Positions 17,923-25,655 of a stretch of DNA of 49,068 bases are shown here, piece after piece. The stretch spans positions 1 through 49,068 of the forward strand of contig JAAEKY010000910.1 of NCBI GenBank assembly GCA_024227235.1, written 5' to 3'. Origin of the DNA: Desulfobacteraceae bacterium. Lineage in GTDB: Bacteria; Desulfobacterota; Desulfobacteria; Desulfobacterales; Desulfobacteraceae. The notes under the pieces are model-generated. The model was not told the DNA's origin and ran no database searches. It saw only the letters and a list, made by a program, of their open reading frames with translations. The position numbers and the translations under genes are program-made. Numbering within the stretch: the first letter of the stretch is position 1; every line of letters begins with the position of its first letter.

Positions 17923-18678
17923 ATGATTGAAGAAAAATTTATATCAGGAACATCATTCATTCATAGCCTTGATCCAAAGATAAGGATTTTAAGTGCTTCT
18001 GTTTTATCCATCGCCGCAGCCCTATGTGACCGGTTGGATTTAGCTGTTGTTTATTTTAGTATGTCTATTTTTTTGAGTTTACTGGCACAATTGAAATTTA
18101 GTGATGTTATGAAACGGTTGAAACCGTTATTCTGGTTTCTTTTAATGATTTGGATTATCCTTCCGATAACATTTGAAGGAAACATTTTATATCAATATTC
18201 ATTTATAAAAATTACAAGCCCCGGTATTCTATTGTGTAGCAAGATTACCCTTAAATCGATAACGATTTTGTTAATATTCACAGCGTTGATTGCGACCATG
18301 ACGATTGCATCGCTTGGAACAGGTCTTCACCGGCTTCGAATTCCAGATAAGATGGTTTTTCTTTTATTAATGTCATATCGATATATAGCGGTTATTGAAA
18401 AAGAATACACGAGACTTTTACGGGCGGCAAAATTTAGAGGCTTTGTAGCCCGAACGAATTTGCATTCCTATAAAACATTTGCCTATCTTGCCGGAATGCT
18501 ATTTGTAAGAGCATCTCTTAGAGCTCAAAGAGTTCATCAGGCAATGTTGTGCCGTGGATTTAATCAAAAATTTCACAGCCTTGACGTATACCCTCCAAAT
18601 AGATTAAACTCGATTTTTTTATTGGGTATGGTTGTGACAAGCCTAAGCCTTATCATACTTGAATTAATTTGGATTTAA
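17923..18678 (+). CDS. nikQ: NikQ/CbiQ family ECF transporter T component
   Basis: 251 residues with about five or six membrane segments. The EcfT coupling signature is visible as 'YRYIAVIEKEYTRLLRAAKFRGF', quoted here as its two key parts: YRYIAVIEKE and the later 'RAAKFRGF' plus 'AMLCRGF', the two Ala-Arg-Gly-type motifs that dock on the ATPase. It starts 2 bases after nikL (TTAGGA ribosome site) and is followed 3 bases later by the ATPase gene. It joins the substrate-specific subunits to NikO. Confidence 0.88.
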   Translation: MIEEKFISGTSFIHSLDPKIRILSASVLSIAAALCDRLDLAVVYFSMSIFLSLLAQLKFSDVMKRLKPLFWFLLMIWIILPITFEGNILYQYSFIKITSPGILLCSKITLKSITILLIFTALIATMTIASLGTGLHRLRIPDKMVFLLLMSYRYIAVIEKEYTRLLRAAKFRGFVARTNLHSYKTFAYLAGMLFVRASLRAQRVHQAMLCRGFNQKFHSLDVYPPNRLNSIFLLGMVVTSLSLIILELIWI

Positions 18679-18681
18679 ATA

Positions 18682-19413
18682 GTGACTGACAATTTAAGCG
18701 TAATCAAACTGGAAAATATCTGCCTTTCTTATTCAGGAACCGACACAAAAGTTTTGGATCATTTGAATCTTGAGATCAATAAAGGTGACCGAATTGGATT
18801 AATGGCACCAAATGGTTCCGGGAAAACTACATTGCTGCATACTATTATGGGGCTTTGCAAACCTGAAGCAGGGACAATAAAAATATTTGGCAAGGTCTTG
18901 GAAAATGAAAAAGATTTTTTACCCATTCGTTCCAAAATTGGATTATTATTCCAGGATTCAGATGATCAATTGTTTTGCCCTACTGTATTGGATGATGTGG
19001 CTTTTGGGCCATTAAACCTTGGATTTTCAAGACAGGATGCCATTGACCGTTCAAGAAAAATCCTTGAAAAGCTTGGAATTCAAATTTTTGAACAAAGCAT
19101 TACTCATCGATTGTCTGGTGGACAGAAACGATTGGTAGCATTGGCTTCCGTGCTTGCTATGGAACCAGAGGTTTTGTTACTTGATGAACCCACCGCCGGT
19201 CTGGATACCAAAGTAAAGAAGAAATTGAAAGATATCCTTAATAGCCTTGATATTTCATATTTTGTTATTTCCCATGAATTTGATTTTATCAGTCAGGTAA
19301 CAGATAAAGTATATTCCATGGAAAATGGTAAGATCCTTACCGATGAGGAAATTCATATTCATCACCACGAACACGTACACAAACACGGGAAACATCCCCA
19401 CATTCATAAATAG
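18682..19413 (+). CDS. nikO: NikO/CbiO family ATPase of the nickel importer, with histidine-rich tail
   Basis: 243 residues, GTG start. Complete ABC ATPase motifs: Walker A APNGSGKT (42-49), Q-loop at Q91, signature LSGGQ (144-148), Walker B LLLDE (165-169), switch His198. The last 20 or so residues (HIHHHEHVHKHGKHPHIHK) are half histidine, an unusual cytosolic metal-binding tail that suits a nickel importer and might act as a sensor or store. A single ATPase gene suggests a homodimer. It ends 15 bases before the oxidoreductase gene, which is probably in the same transcript. Confidence 0.9.
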   Translation: MTDNLSVIKLENICLSYSGTDTKVLDHLNLEINKGDRIGLMAPNGSGKTTLLHTIMGLCKPEAGTIKIFGKVLENEKDFLPIRSKIGLLFQDSDDQLFCPTVLDDVAFGPLNLGFSRQDAIDRSRKILEKLGIQIFEQSITHRLSGGQKRLVALASVLAMEPEVLLLDEPTAGLDTKVKKKLKDILNSLDISYFVISHEFDFISQVTDKVYSMENGKILTDEEIHIHHHEHVHKHGKHPHIHK

Positions 19414-19428
19414 GGTAAATGTATTATT

Positions 19429-21297
19429 ATGAAAAATATTAAACCTATCCATGAAATTGCCGGAACGCTAAACAGTGTTCTTCAAATCGATCTGTCGTCA
19501 AAAACATTCACCAAAGTTCAAATATCAGAAAAATTGAGAAAATTATACTTAGGGGGGAAAGGGATTGGATTAAAGTTGTTATACGACAGGCTTAAACCGG
19601 GGATAGATCCCTTAGATAAAGATAATATAATCATTATTATGACCGGTGTTATGGCAGGAACTGGCGGGCCATGTTCCGGCCGATTTCATACGGTTTTTAA
19701 ATCTCCGCTTACAGGCATTATTGGATCATCCTCCTGTGGCGGTTCTTTCGGGCGGCAGCTAAAATCCAGCGGATGGGATGGCATAATTCTAAAAGGTAAA
19801 TTTGATACACCTGTCTCCATTCAGATTCAAAACGATACCATAGAATTTTTGGACGCTTCAGATCTATGGGGAAAAGATATACCCGATGCGCAGGTTCAAA
19901 TCGGTACAAAAAATAAAGATGCGCTTGTGATTGGGCCTGCAGGGGAAAATCTTGTTAGATTCTCCAATGTAGCTTCTGGGTATAGGTATCTTGGCAGATG
20001 CGGACTGGGGGCTGTTATGGGATCAAAAAACCTTAAAGCGATTGTCGCTGTTAAGGGGAAATATTCAATTGTTCCAGTTCATAAAAACCAGTTTAGAAAA
20101 CACAATAAACGTGCAAATCAGTATATTATCAGAAATAAAATATCACGAATGAATAGACAGTTCGGTACAGCTGCCAATGCAAAACCGATTATTAAAAATA
20201 ATATGCTGCCAGTCAATAACTTTACCTATGGCAATCATCCTAAAGCAAATGATATTACAGGAGAGGTGATAAAAGAAAATCACAACACTTCATATCATAC
20301 GTGTAAACCGTGTTCTATACTTTGTGGCCATAAAGGAAAGTTTGATGGAAAAATTACAAATGTACCAGAATATGAAACCCTTGCTTTGCTGGGAGCAAAT
20401 ATAGGCATTTTTGATCCAAATAAAATTTCAAGGTTTAATGAAATTTGTAACAAAAAAGGCATGGATACAATATCTGCCGGTGGAACCCTTGCATGGGTGA
20501 TGGAAGCGACACAGAAGGGACTGGTAAAAACAAATCTTAAATTTGGATCTTCAAAGCAAATTGAGAAAGCATTAGAGACGATTGCAAATCTTGAAGGTTT
20601 TGGCAAACAAATGGCAAAGGGTTCAAGAGAACTTTCAAATGAATTCGGCGGAAAAGAATTTGCTATTCAGGTAAAAGGCCTTGAGATGGCAGGGTATGAT
20701 CCTAGAGGAGCGTATGGGCAGGGATTGGCTTATGCTGTCGCTAACAGAGGCGCCTGTCATCTGTCTTCATTTATGATTGGATTTGAAAACCTTTTAGGAA
20801 TATTAAATCCTCACACTATTCGTTCAAAACCTGAGTTTGTAAAGTTCCTTGAAAATATGAATGCGGCGGTTAATTCAATGGATATTTGTTTGTTCACTGA
20901 GTATGGCATAACCCTTGAGACAGTGTTGATAAAATTAACCCCTCATTTTGTACTGAGTACATTAATGCAGAATGTACCATCTATTGCCATCGCATTGGTT
21001 GATTTTTCATTATATCCTAAACTTTTTTCAGCTGCTTCTGGTATTAACTTGTCTTCTAAAGATTTTTTAAAGGCGGGTGAAAGGATTCATATTCTTGAAC
21101 GCCTGATGAATGTGAATGAAGGCATCCGGAAAGAAGATGATACATTACCACAAAGACTTTTATCAGAGCCTCAAAAAGATGATTCTAAAAAAAGAAAGGT
21201 TCCTTTAGAACAAATGCTTAAGAAATACTACAAATTGCGTGGGTATGACAAGGAGGGAATCCCCCATCAAAAAATACTAAAAAAATTAGGAATCTAA
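19429..21297 (+). CDS. Aldehyde:ferredoxin oxidoreductase family protein (tungsten-type)
   Basis: 622 residues, normal for the AOR family. The N-terminal cofactor domain is recognisable from 'YLGGKGIGLKLLYD', 'GVMAGTGGPCSGRFHT' and 'SPLTGIIGSSSCGGSFG'. The [4Fe-4S] cluster motif CKPCSILC (about 292-299, C-x2-C-x3-C) is intact, and a fourth ligand is probably the cysteine in 'SMDICLF' near residue 487. The family uses a tungsten (or molybdenum) bis-pyranopterin to oxidise aldehydes with ferredoxin; other members act on benzoyl-CoA or have unknown substrates, so the substrate is open. No MoaD-like or ferredoxin gene is adjacent. A short ribosome spacing from nikO suggests co-transcription. Confidence 0.87.
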   Translation: MKNIKPIHEIAGTLNSVLQIDLSSKTFTKVQISEKLRKLYLGGKGIGLKLLYDRLKPGIDPLDKDNIIIIMTGVMAGTGGPCSGRFHTVFKSPLTGIIGSSSCGGSFGRQLKSSGWDGIILKGKFDTPVSIQIQNDTIEFLDASDLWGKDIPDAQVQIGTKNKDALVIGPAGENLVRFSNVASGYRYLGRCGLGAVMGSKNLKAIVAVKGKYSIVPVHKNQFRKHNKRANQYIIRNKISRMNRQFGTAANAKPIIKNNMLPVNNFTYGNHPKANDITGEVIKENHNTSYHTCKPCSILCGHKGKFDGKITNVPEYETLALLGANIGIFDPNKISRFNEICNKKGMDTISAGGTLAWVMEATQKGLVKTNLKFGSSKQIEKALETIANLEGFGKQMAKGSRELSNEFGGKEFAIQVKGLEMAGYDPRGAYGQGLAYAVANRGACHLSSFMIGFENLLGILNPHTIRSKPEFVKFLENMNAAVNSMDICLFTEYGITLETVLIKLTPHFVLSTLMQNVPSIAIALVDFSLYPKLFSAASGINLSSKDFLKAGERIHILERLMNVNEGIRKEDDTLPQRLLSEPQKDDSKKRKVPLEQMLKKYYKLRGYDKEGIPHQKILKKLGI

Positions 21298-21301
21298 AAA
21301 G

Positions 21302-21318
21302 AATCCCAACTCAGGATT
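21302..21318. terminator. Bidirectional terminator between convergent genes
   Basis: AATCC (21302-21306) pairs with GGATT (21314-21318), with TTTT following on the plus strand and, on the minus strand, CTTTTT following. It lies between two convergent stop codons (21297 and 21311) and can serve both. The stem is short. Confidence 0.5.
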
Positions 21319-21736
21319 TTGGTAGTAGGTTTGTAAGCTGTTTTTGGATAGTAAAATAAATATCCTCATCACTGCCATAAACATCAATAACATCTTTATG
21401 GTTTATCAGTTTCTCAACAATAAATGCTGTCAGGTAAAGACTTGCAATGTTGGGATTTGAAATAAGGGTACGAAAAGGGGCAACCATATAATCAATATCA
21501 AAATCTTCTGCTTTGCACAGTTCATCAAGACATCGTGCGATCTGATTTTCAACGCTTGACTTGGATACAGTTTCAATTAGGCCGGATTCAATGAGTTTCA
21601 TAGAGACTTTATTACTAAATGAATCGATGTTGTCCCGAATGGTACTTATGGTCCTTATTCTTTCCCTTTCTTTGGACGATTCAATTTTAGAAAGAAGCTT
21701 TGCTTCTCTGTTTCCGGTATAAAAGATTTTAGCCAT
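21311..21736 (-). CDS. Conserved-looking small cytosolic protein of unknown function (141 aa)
   Basis: The start at 21736 (MAKIFYTG) is chosen because AAGGA lies 7 bases before it; an upstream ATG at 21757 would overlap that site. The protein is charged and mostly helical, with no signal peptide, membrane segment or cysteine pair. It carries one arginine/glutamate-rich helix ('KERERIRTISTIRDNID') and an acidic C-terminal half. I do not recognise the family. It is downstream of recJ by about 80 bases on the same strand and may be co-transcribed. The good ribosome site and normal codon use argue for a real gene. Confidence 0.65.
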   Translation of the reverse strand: MAKIFYTGNREAKLLSKIESSKERERIRTISTIRDNIDSFSNKVSMKLIESGLIETVSKSSVENQIARCLDELCKAEDFDIDYMVAPFRTLISNPNIASLYLTAFIVEKLINHKDVIDVYGSDEDIYFTIQKQLTNLLPKS

Positions 21737-21818
21737 AAAATTATCCTTAATAATCAAAAATCATAAAACATCAATCCATCATTATATAATAAAAACAGGG
21801 TACTTTTCAAGCTAAAAT

Positions 21819-23528
21819 CTATAGATCTTCAATAATAATTTGAGCAGCATTGGTTTTAAATTTATTTATTTTTAGTTTAAATGCAATTTTAGAATAATAA
21901 TCTGGTGGGTTATCTGGATCACCAATATTAAAATGAAAGGCTTCTACTTTATGCCTGGAAGTTGAAACAGCTTTTTCCAGAACCATTTTTCGATGGCTTT
22001 TCCCAATAATATAGGATGATATAACACGAATATCGTTGCAAATGAAAACCGGTTCTGGATTTGCCATACCAAAAGGTCTTAATTTATCAATTTCTTTGGC
22101 AAGATTGAAATCAATATCATCAAAATCAAGGACAGCATCAATGGTCTTTGTTTTTCGGAAATCTTTTTCGCAATACTTTTTATCCATATGATGGCTTAAA
22201 TTCTGACAAAGTCGCTCTAAATTGTCTTTTTTAACGGTAAGCCCGGAAGCCATAGCATGTCCACCAAATTTAACAAGCAGCCCTTCATTTTCCAAAAGTG
22301 CTTGGTGAATATTTATATTATTAATACTTCTACCTGAACCAACAGCATGTTCATTGGAACTGGATAACAAAATGGTCGGGCAAAAATATTTTTTTGATAA
22401 TTTGGAAGCCGCAATTCCCAAGACACTAGGGTCCCATTTATCGTCCCATAAAAATAGAAGTTTGTTGGTTAATAAATCAGGATGTTTCAATAGTCTGTTT
22501 TCAATATCAATGACAATCGCCTGCTCTATTTTTTGGCGTTTGATATTTAATTGATCCAGAAGAGATGCTGTTTTTTGAGCGTTTACAATATCCGTCTCAT
22601 TGAGCTGTGAAACACAGATCCGGGCATGGGAGACCCTGCCGGCAGCATTGATTCTTGGTACTATTTTAAAAGAAATATCATCTGAGTCAATTTTTTTTAA
22701 ATCAACTCTTGCTGTTTGAGCAAGTGATTGTAATCCAAGCCTTGTTCCCTGTCGTATTTGTTTAAGCCCTGCAATACTCAGTACACGGTTTTCATTAATT
22801 AAGGGAACCATATCTCCAATAGTTCCAATGGCAAACAAATCAAGATAATTTATAAGGTTGGGTTCTTTAATGTCCTGCCAAAAGCCTTTTTCTCTGAAAA
22901 ATTTTCTGAGGGCAGTTACAAGAAAAAAGGCGACACCCACACCGGCAAGATAGTCTAAAGACGCTTTGCAATCTTTTCTTTTGGGATTAACTATTGCAAT
23001 GGCGTTGGGCAGAGTTGCTCCGGGTTCATGGTGGTCAGTGATAATGACATCAATGTCCTCTAAATAGGCTTTTTGAACGGCTTCATGACTGCTGACACCG
23101 CAGTCAACCGTAATGATCAAGTCAATATTCTGATCCACTGCCAGTTGAATATGATTTGTCTGAAGGTTGTAACCTTCCTTGATACGATGGGGAATATACC
23201 AGGATATATTGGCATCACAATATTCAAGGAAACTGGTGATGAGAGCTGTAGAGGTTACCCCATCAGCATCGAAATCACCAAAAATCAGGATTTTTTCTTT
23301 ATTTTCTATGGCCACCAAAATTCTTTCGACAGCCTTCTCCATATCTTTTAGCAAAAAAGGATTTGTAAGATTTTCAAAAGTGGGATTTAAAAAAAAGCGG
23401 GCATCGTCAACGTTTGAAATCCCCCTGGCAGAAAGCAGATTCGCTATAAGAGGATGGCAGTTCAGTCCGTTGATTAATTGGTCAACTGTTTCCTGATTCG
23501 GTTCAAAATATTTGAGTATGGTATCCAT
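21819..23528 (-). CDS. recJ: Single-stranded-DNA-specific exonuclease RecJ
   Basis: 569 residues, a usual RecJ length. DHH-family metal motifs are present: FGDFDADG (about 83-90), VDCG (141-144), DHHEPG (165-170), then 'RINAAGRVSHA' and the DHHA1 portion 'GSGRS...FGGHAMASG'. A C-terminal OB-like part begins near 'LRPFGMANPEPVF'. RecJ degrades single-stranded DNA 5' to 3' in RecF-pathway recombination and mismatch repair. It is preceded by a 113-base gap after deaD, so it could be on its own promoter. Confidence 0.95.
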   Translation of the reverse strand: MDTILKYFEPNQETVDQLINGLNCHPLIANLLSARGISNVDDARFFLNPTFENLTNPFLLKDMEKAVERILVAIENKEKILIFGDFDADGVTSTALITSFLEYCDANISWYIPHRIKEGYNLQTNHIQLAVDQNIDLIITVDCGVSSHEAVQKAYLEDIDVIITDHHEPGATLPNAIAIVNPKRKDCKASLDYLAGVGVAFFLVTALRKFFREKGFWQDIKEPNLINYLDLFAIGTIGDMVPLINENRVLSIAGLKQIRQGTRLGLQSLAQTARVDLKKIDSDDISFKIVPRINAAGRVSHARICVSQLNETDIVNAQKTASLLDQLNIKRQKIEQAIVIDIENRLLKHPDLLTNKLLFLWDDKWDPSVLGIAASKLSKKYFCPTILLSSSNEHAVGSGRSINNINIHQALLENEGLLVKFGGHAMASGLTVKKDNLERLCQNLSHHMDKKYCEKDFRKTKTIDAVLDFDDIDFNLAKEIDKLRPFGMANPEPVFICNDIRVISSYIIGKSHRKMVLEKAVSTSRHKVEAFHFNIGDPDNPPDYYSKIAFKLKINKFKTNAAQIIIEDL

Positions 23529-23641
23529 TTGTTTAGGAATGATTTATATAAGCAAACAGATATAAAGTCAATTTGTACATGCAAATTTCAATAAGAAAAT
23601 CAGACGGGATGAGATGAGGCTTTGAATTTTTTGAGCGAGCC

Positions 23642-25300
23642 TTAAGCACATTTCGAAATTGCCATCCTCTGAGATCGTATCCAAGTTGTTTTTAGCAGTT
23701 TGAAAATATTATCCGGCATACCAAAAGGTAAATCAACTAAAGAAAAATCCTGATTAATGTTGATCTTACCAATGTATTTGCTTTCAAGACCCGCCTCATT
23801 TGAAATAGCGCCCACAATATTCCCGGCTTTTACCCCATGACGTCGACCAATTTCTATGCGATATCTCTCCATACCCTTTTCGAGAGGGGTAACCGGTGCA
23901 TCATTTAATGAAGGCCGCTCTTTTGCTCGTTTAGCTTTTGGTTTTTGAACGGCTGCCTTTTTTGTATTTTTTGGGGTATTCAAGAAAAAGGGAGTATTGC
24001 CATGGGCGAGTTTAGCAAGGGCAGCTGCAATTTTTGTTACAGGAATATCCTGCTCCTCTGTAAATTCTTCAATTAATTGTTGAAAAATATTTAAGTCTTC
24101 TGATTCCAAAGTTTTAGCAATGGATTGCTTGAAATCTGCCACTCGTTTTTTATTAACTTCTTTGTTGGAGGGTAGATGGATTTCTTTAATTTTTTGTTTT
24201 GTCGCCTTTTCAATTACCTTAAGCATCCATCGTTCATTACGGCCAACAAATAATATTGCTTCTCCCATACGACCAGCTCGGCCTGTTCTGCCAATTCTAT
24301 GGATATAGGGATCGACCTTGCGTGGCATGTCATAATTAATAACATGAGAGATTCTGTCCACATCCAATCCTCTTGCCGCAACATCCGTTGCGACAAGGAT
24401 ATCGATATGACCATTTTTCAATCGGTTGACGGTTCGTTCACGAGCATTTTGAGCCATATCCCCATTTAAAGCTTCTGCTTTAAACCCTTTATCTTCAAGT
24501 GCTTTTGTTACATCTGAAGTCGCCGCTTTTGTTTTAGTAAAGACGATGACTCCATCAAAAGAAATGGCCTCCAGAAATCGAACCAGGGCCAGGCTTTTTT
24601 TTATTCCCTTGATCATCCAGTATTGCTGGTTAATCGTTTTAAGTTCTTTGTTATCAGGTTGTACAAGAATTTCTTTTGGGGTTTTTAAATATTTTTGGGC
24701 AATTTTTCGAATGGGTCTTGGCATAGTAGCAGAAAAAAGAGCAGTCTGTATATCATCAGGCGTTCTATCCAAAATCCATTCCACATCATCGATAAATCCC
24801 ATATGAAGCATTTCATCAGCTTCATCTAAGACAACACAGAAAAGATCAGCAAAGGTTACCGTTTTTCTACGCATATGATCCATCAGACGTCCAGGCGTTC
24901 CCACAACTATATGGACGCCGCGCTTAAGTTGGTTTAACTGAACGCCATAACTTTGGCCCCCGTATACGGATAATACATTCAGCCCTTTCATTTTTGAGCC
25001 ATATGTTTTAAAGGACTCTGCTACCTGAATGGCCAGTTCTCGAGTGGGCGTGAGTACAAGTATTTGGGGCCGTTTATTCCTCAGGTTTATTTTGGACAGC
25101 AACGGCAATGCAAAGGCAGCGGTTTTACCGGTGCCTGTTCGGGCCTGACCGATCAGATCCTTCCCTTGGATAAGATGAGGGATGGCCATGCCTTGAATCG
25201 GAGTAGGGGTGTCATATTTAACGTCCTGTAATACAGAGAATACAGAAGGGTTAAGGTTCATTTCGTCAAACCCGGTCAAGGGGAAATTATTATGTTGCAT
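23642..25300 (-). CDS. deaD: DEAD-box ATP-dependent RNA helicase, DeaD/CsdA type
   Basis: 552 residues. Motifs in order: Q motif TPIQ (33-36), Walker A ARTGTGKT (53-60), PTRELA (85-90), TPGR (135-138), DEAD (159-162), SAT (190-192), then 'ATDVAARGLDVDRI' and HRIGRTGRAGR. The C-terminus (about 475-540) is a DbpA-type RNA-binding domain ('RYRIEIGRRHGVKAGNIVG'), separated by a lysine-rich linker. Such helicases help ribosome assembly and mRNA decay, often in the cold. The ribosome site AAGGA lies directly after a terminator-like hairpin in the leader (see the leader entry). Confidence 0.93.
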   Translation of the reverse strand: MQHNNFPLTGFDEMNLNPSVFSVLQDVKYDTPTPIQGMAIPHLIQGKDLIGQARTGTGKTAAFALPLLSKINLRNKRPQILVLTPTRELAIQVAESFKTYGSKMKGLNVLSVYGGQSYGVQLNQLKRGVHIVVGTPGRLMDHMRRKTVTFADLFCVVLDEADEMLHMGFIDDVEWILDRTPDDIQTALFSATMPRPIRKIAQKYLKTPKEILVQPDNKELKTINQQYWMIKGIKKSLALVRFLEAISFDGVIVFTKTKAATSDVTKALEDKGFKAEALNGDMAQNARERTVNRLKNGHIDILVATDVAARGLDVDRISHVINYDMPRKVDPYIHRIGRTGRAGRMGEAILFVGRNERWMLKVIEKATKQKIKEIHLPSNKEVNKKRVADFKQSIAKTLESEDLNIFQQLIEEFTEEQDIPVTKIAAALAKLAHGNTPFFLNTPKNTKKAAVQKPKAKRAKERPSLNDAPVTPLEKGMERYRIEIGRRHGVKAGNIVGAISNEAGLESKYIGKININQDFSLVDLPFGMPDNIFKLLKTTWIRSQRMAISKCA

Positions 25301-25386
25301 AGGGTTCCTTAAAAAAAAAGACCGGGATCACCGGCCATGGAAATCAAAAAGTTAGTTATAGTACACGAGTTTATCAAATTATTCAA
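25301..25386 (-). promoter_or_regulatory. deaD promoter and leader with a terminator-like hairpin before the ribosome site
   Basis: On the minus strand, TTGAAT (25381-25386) and TACTAT (25358-25363) are separated by exactly 17 bases and make a good promoter. Transcription would start near 25351. A 6-bp GC-rich hairpin (25320-25336, loop of 5) follows about 15 bases later and runs straight into nine U (25311-25319). AAGGA and the ATG at 25300 come next. No gene lies upstream on this strand, so this intrinsic-terminator shape belongs to deaD itself. Confidence 0.65.
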
Positions 25387-25655
25387 GGTATTGTTTTTTA
25401 TTTCATAATTTAATGAAAAATTTCTACTGTAATTTTGGGCGGGTACTTATCCATTAACACAAATTATTGAGTTAAATGATTGGTAATGGCCTAAATTGCA
25501 ATACCCCTGTCGAAAGTGAAATTAAAATTTGCTTTTGTTGGTCCATCAGGGTAGTATTTGTTTAATTAGATCAGGTTTGGAGCACTCCTCCATCAATATA
25601 ATTTTTCTAATACTCAACCAATGTAAAAACATTTTTTAAAACCCCTAGGTGGACT
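25387..25655. other. Divergent intergenic region between deaD and the DUF342 gene
   Basis: AT-rich sequence with no gene or clear repeat. It must hold the promoter of the plus-strand DUF342 gene; no single consensus match stands out. A ribosome-site-like AGGTGG lies just before the ATG at 25656. Confidence 0.4.
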
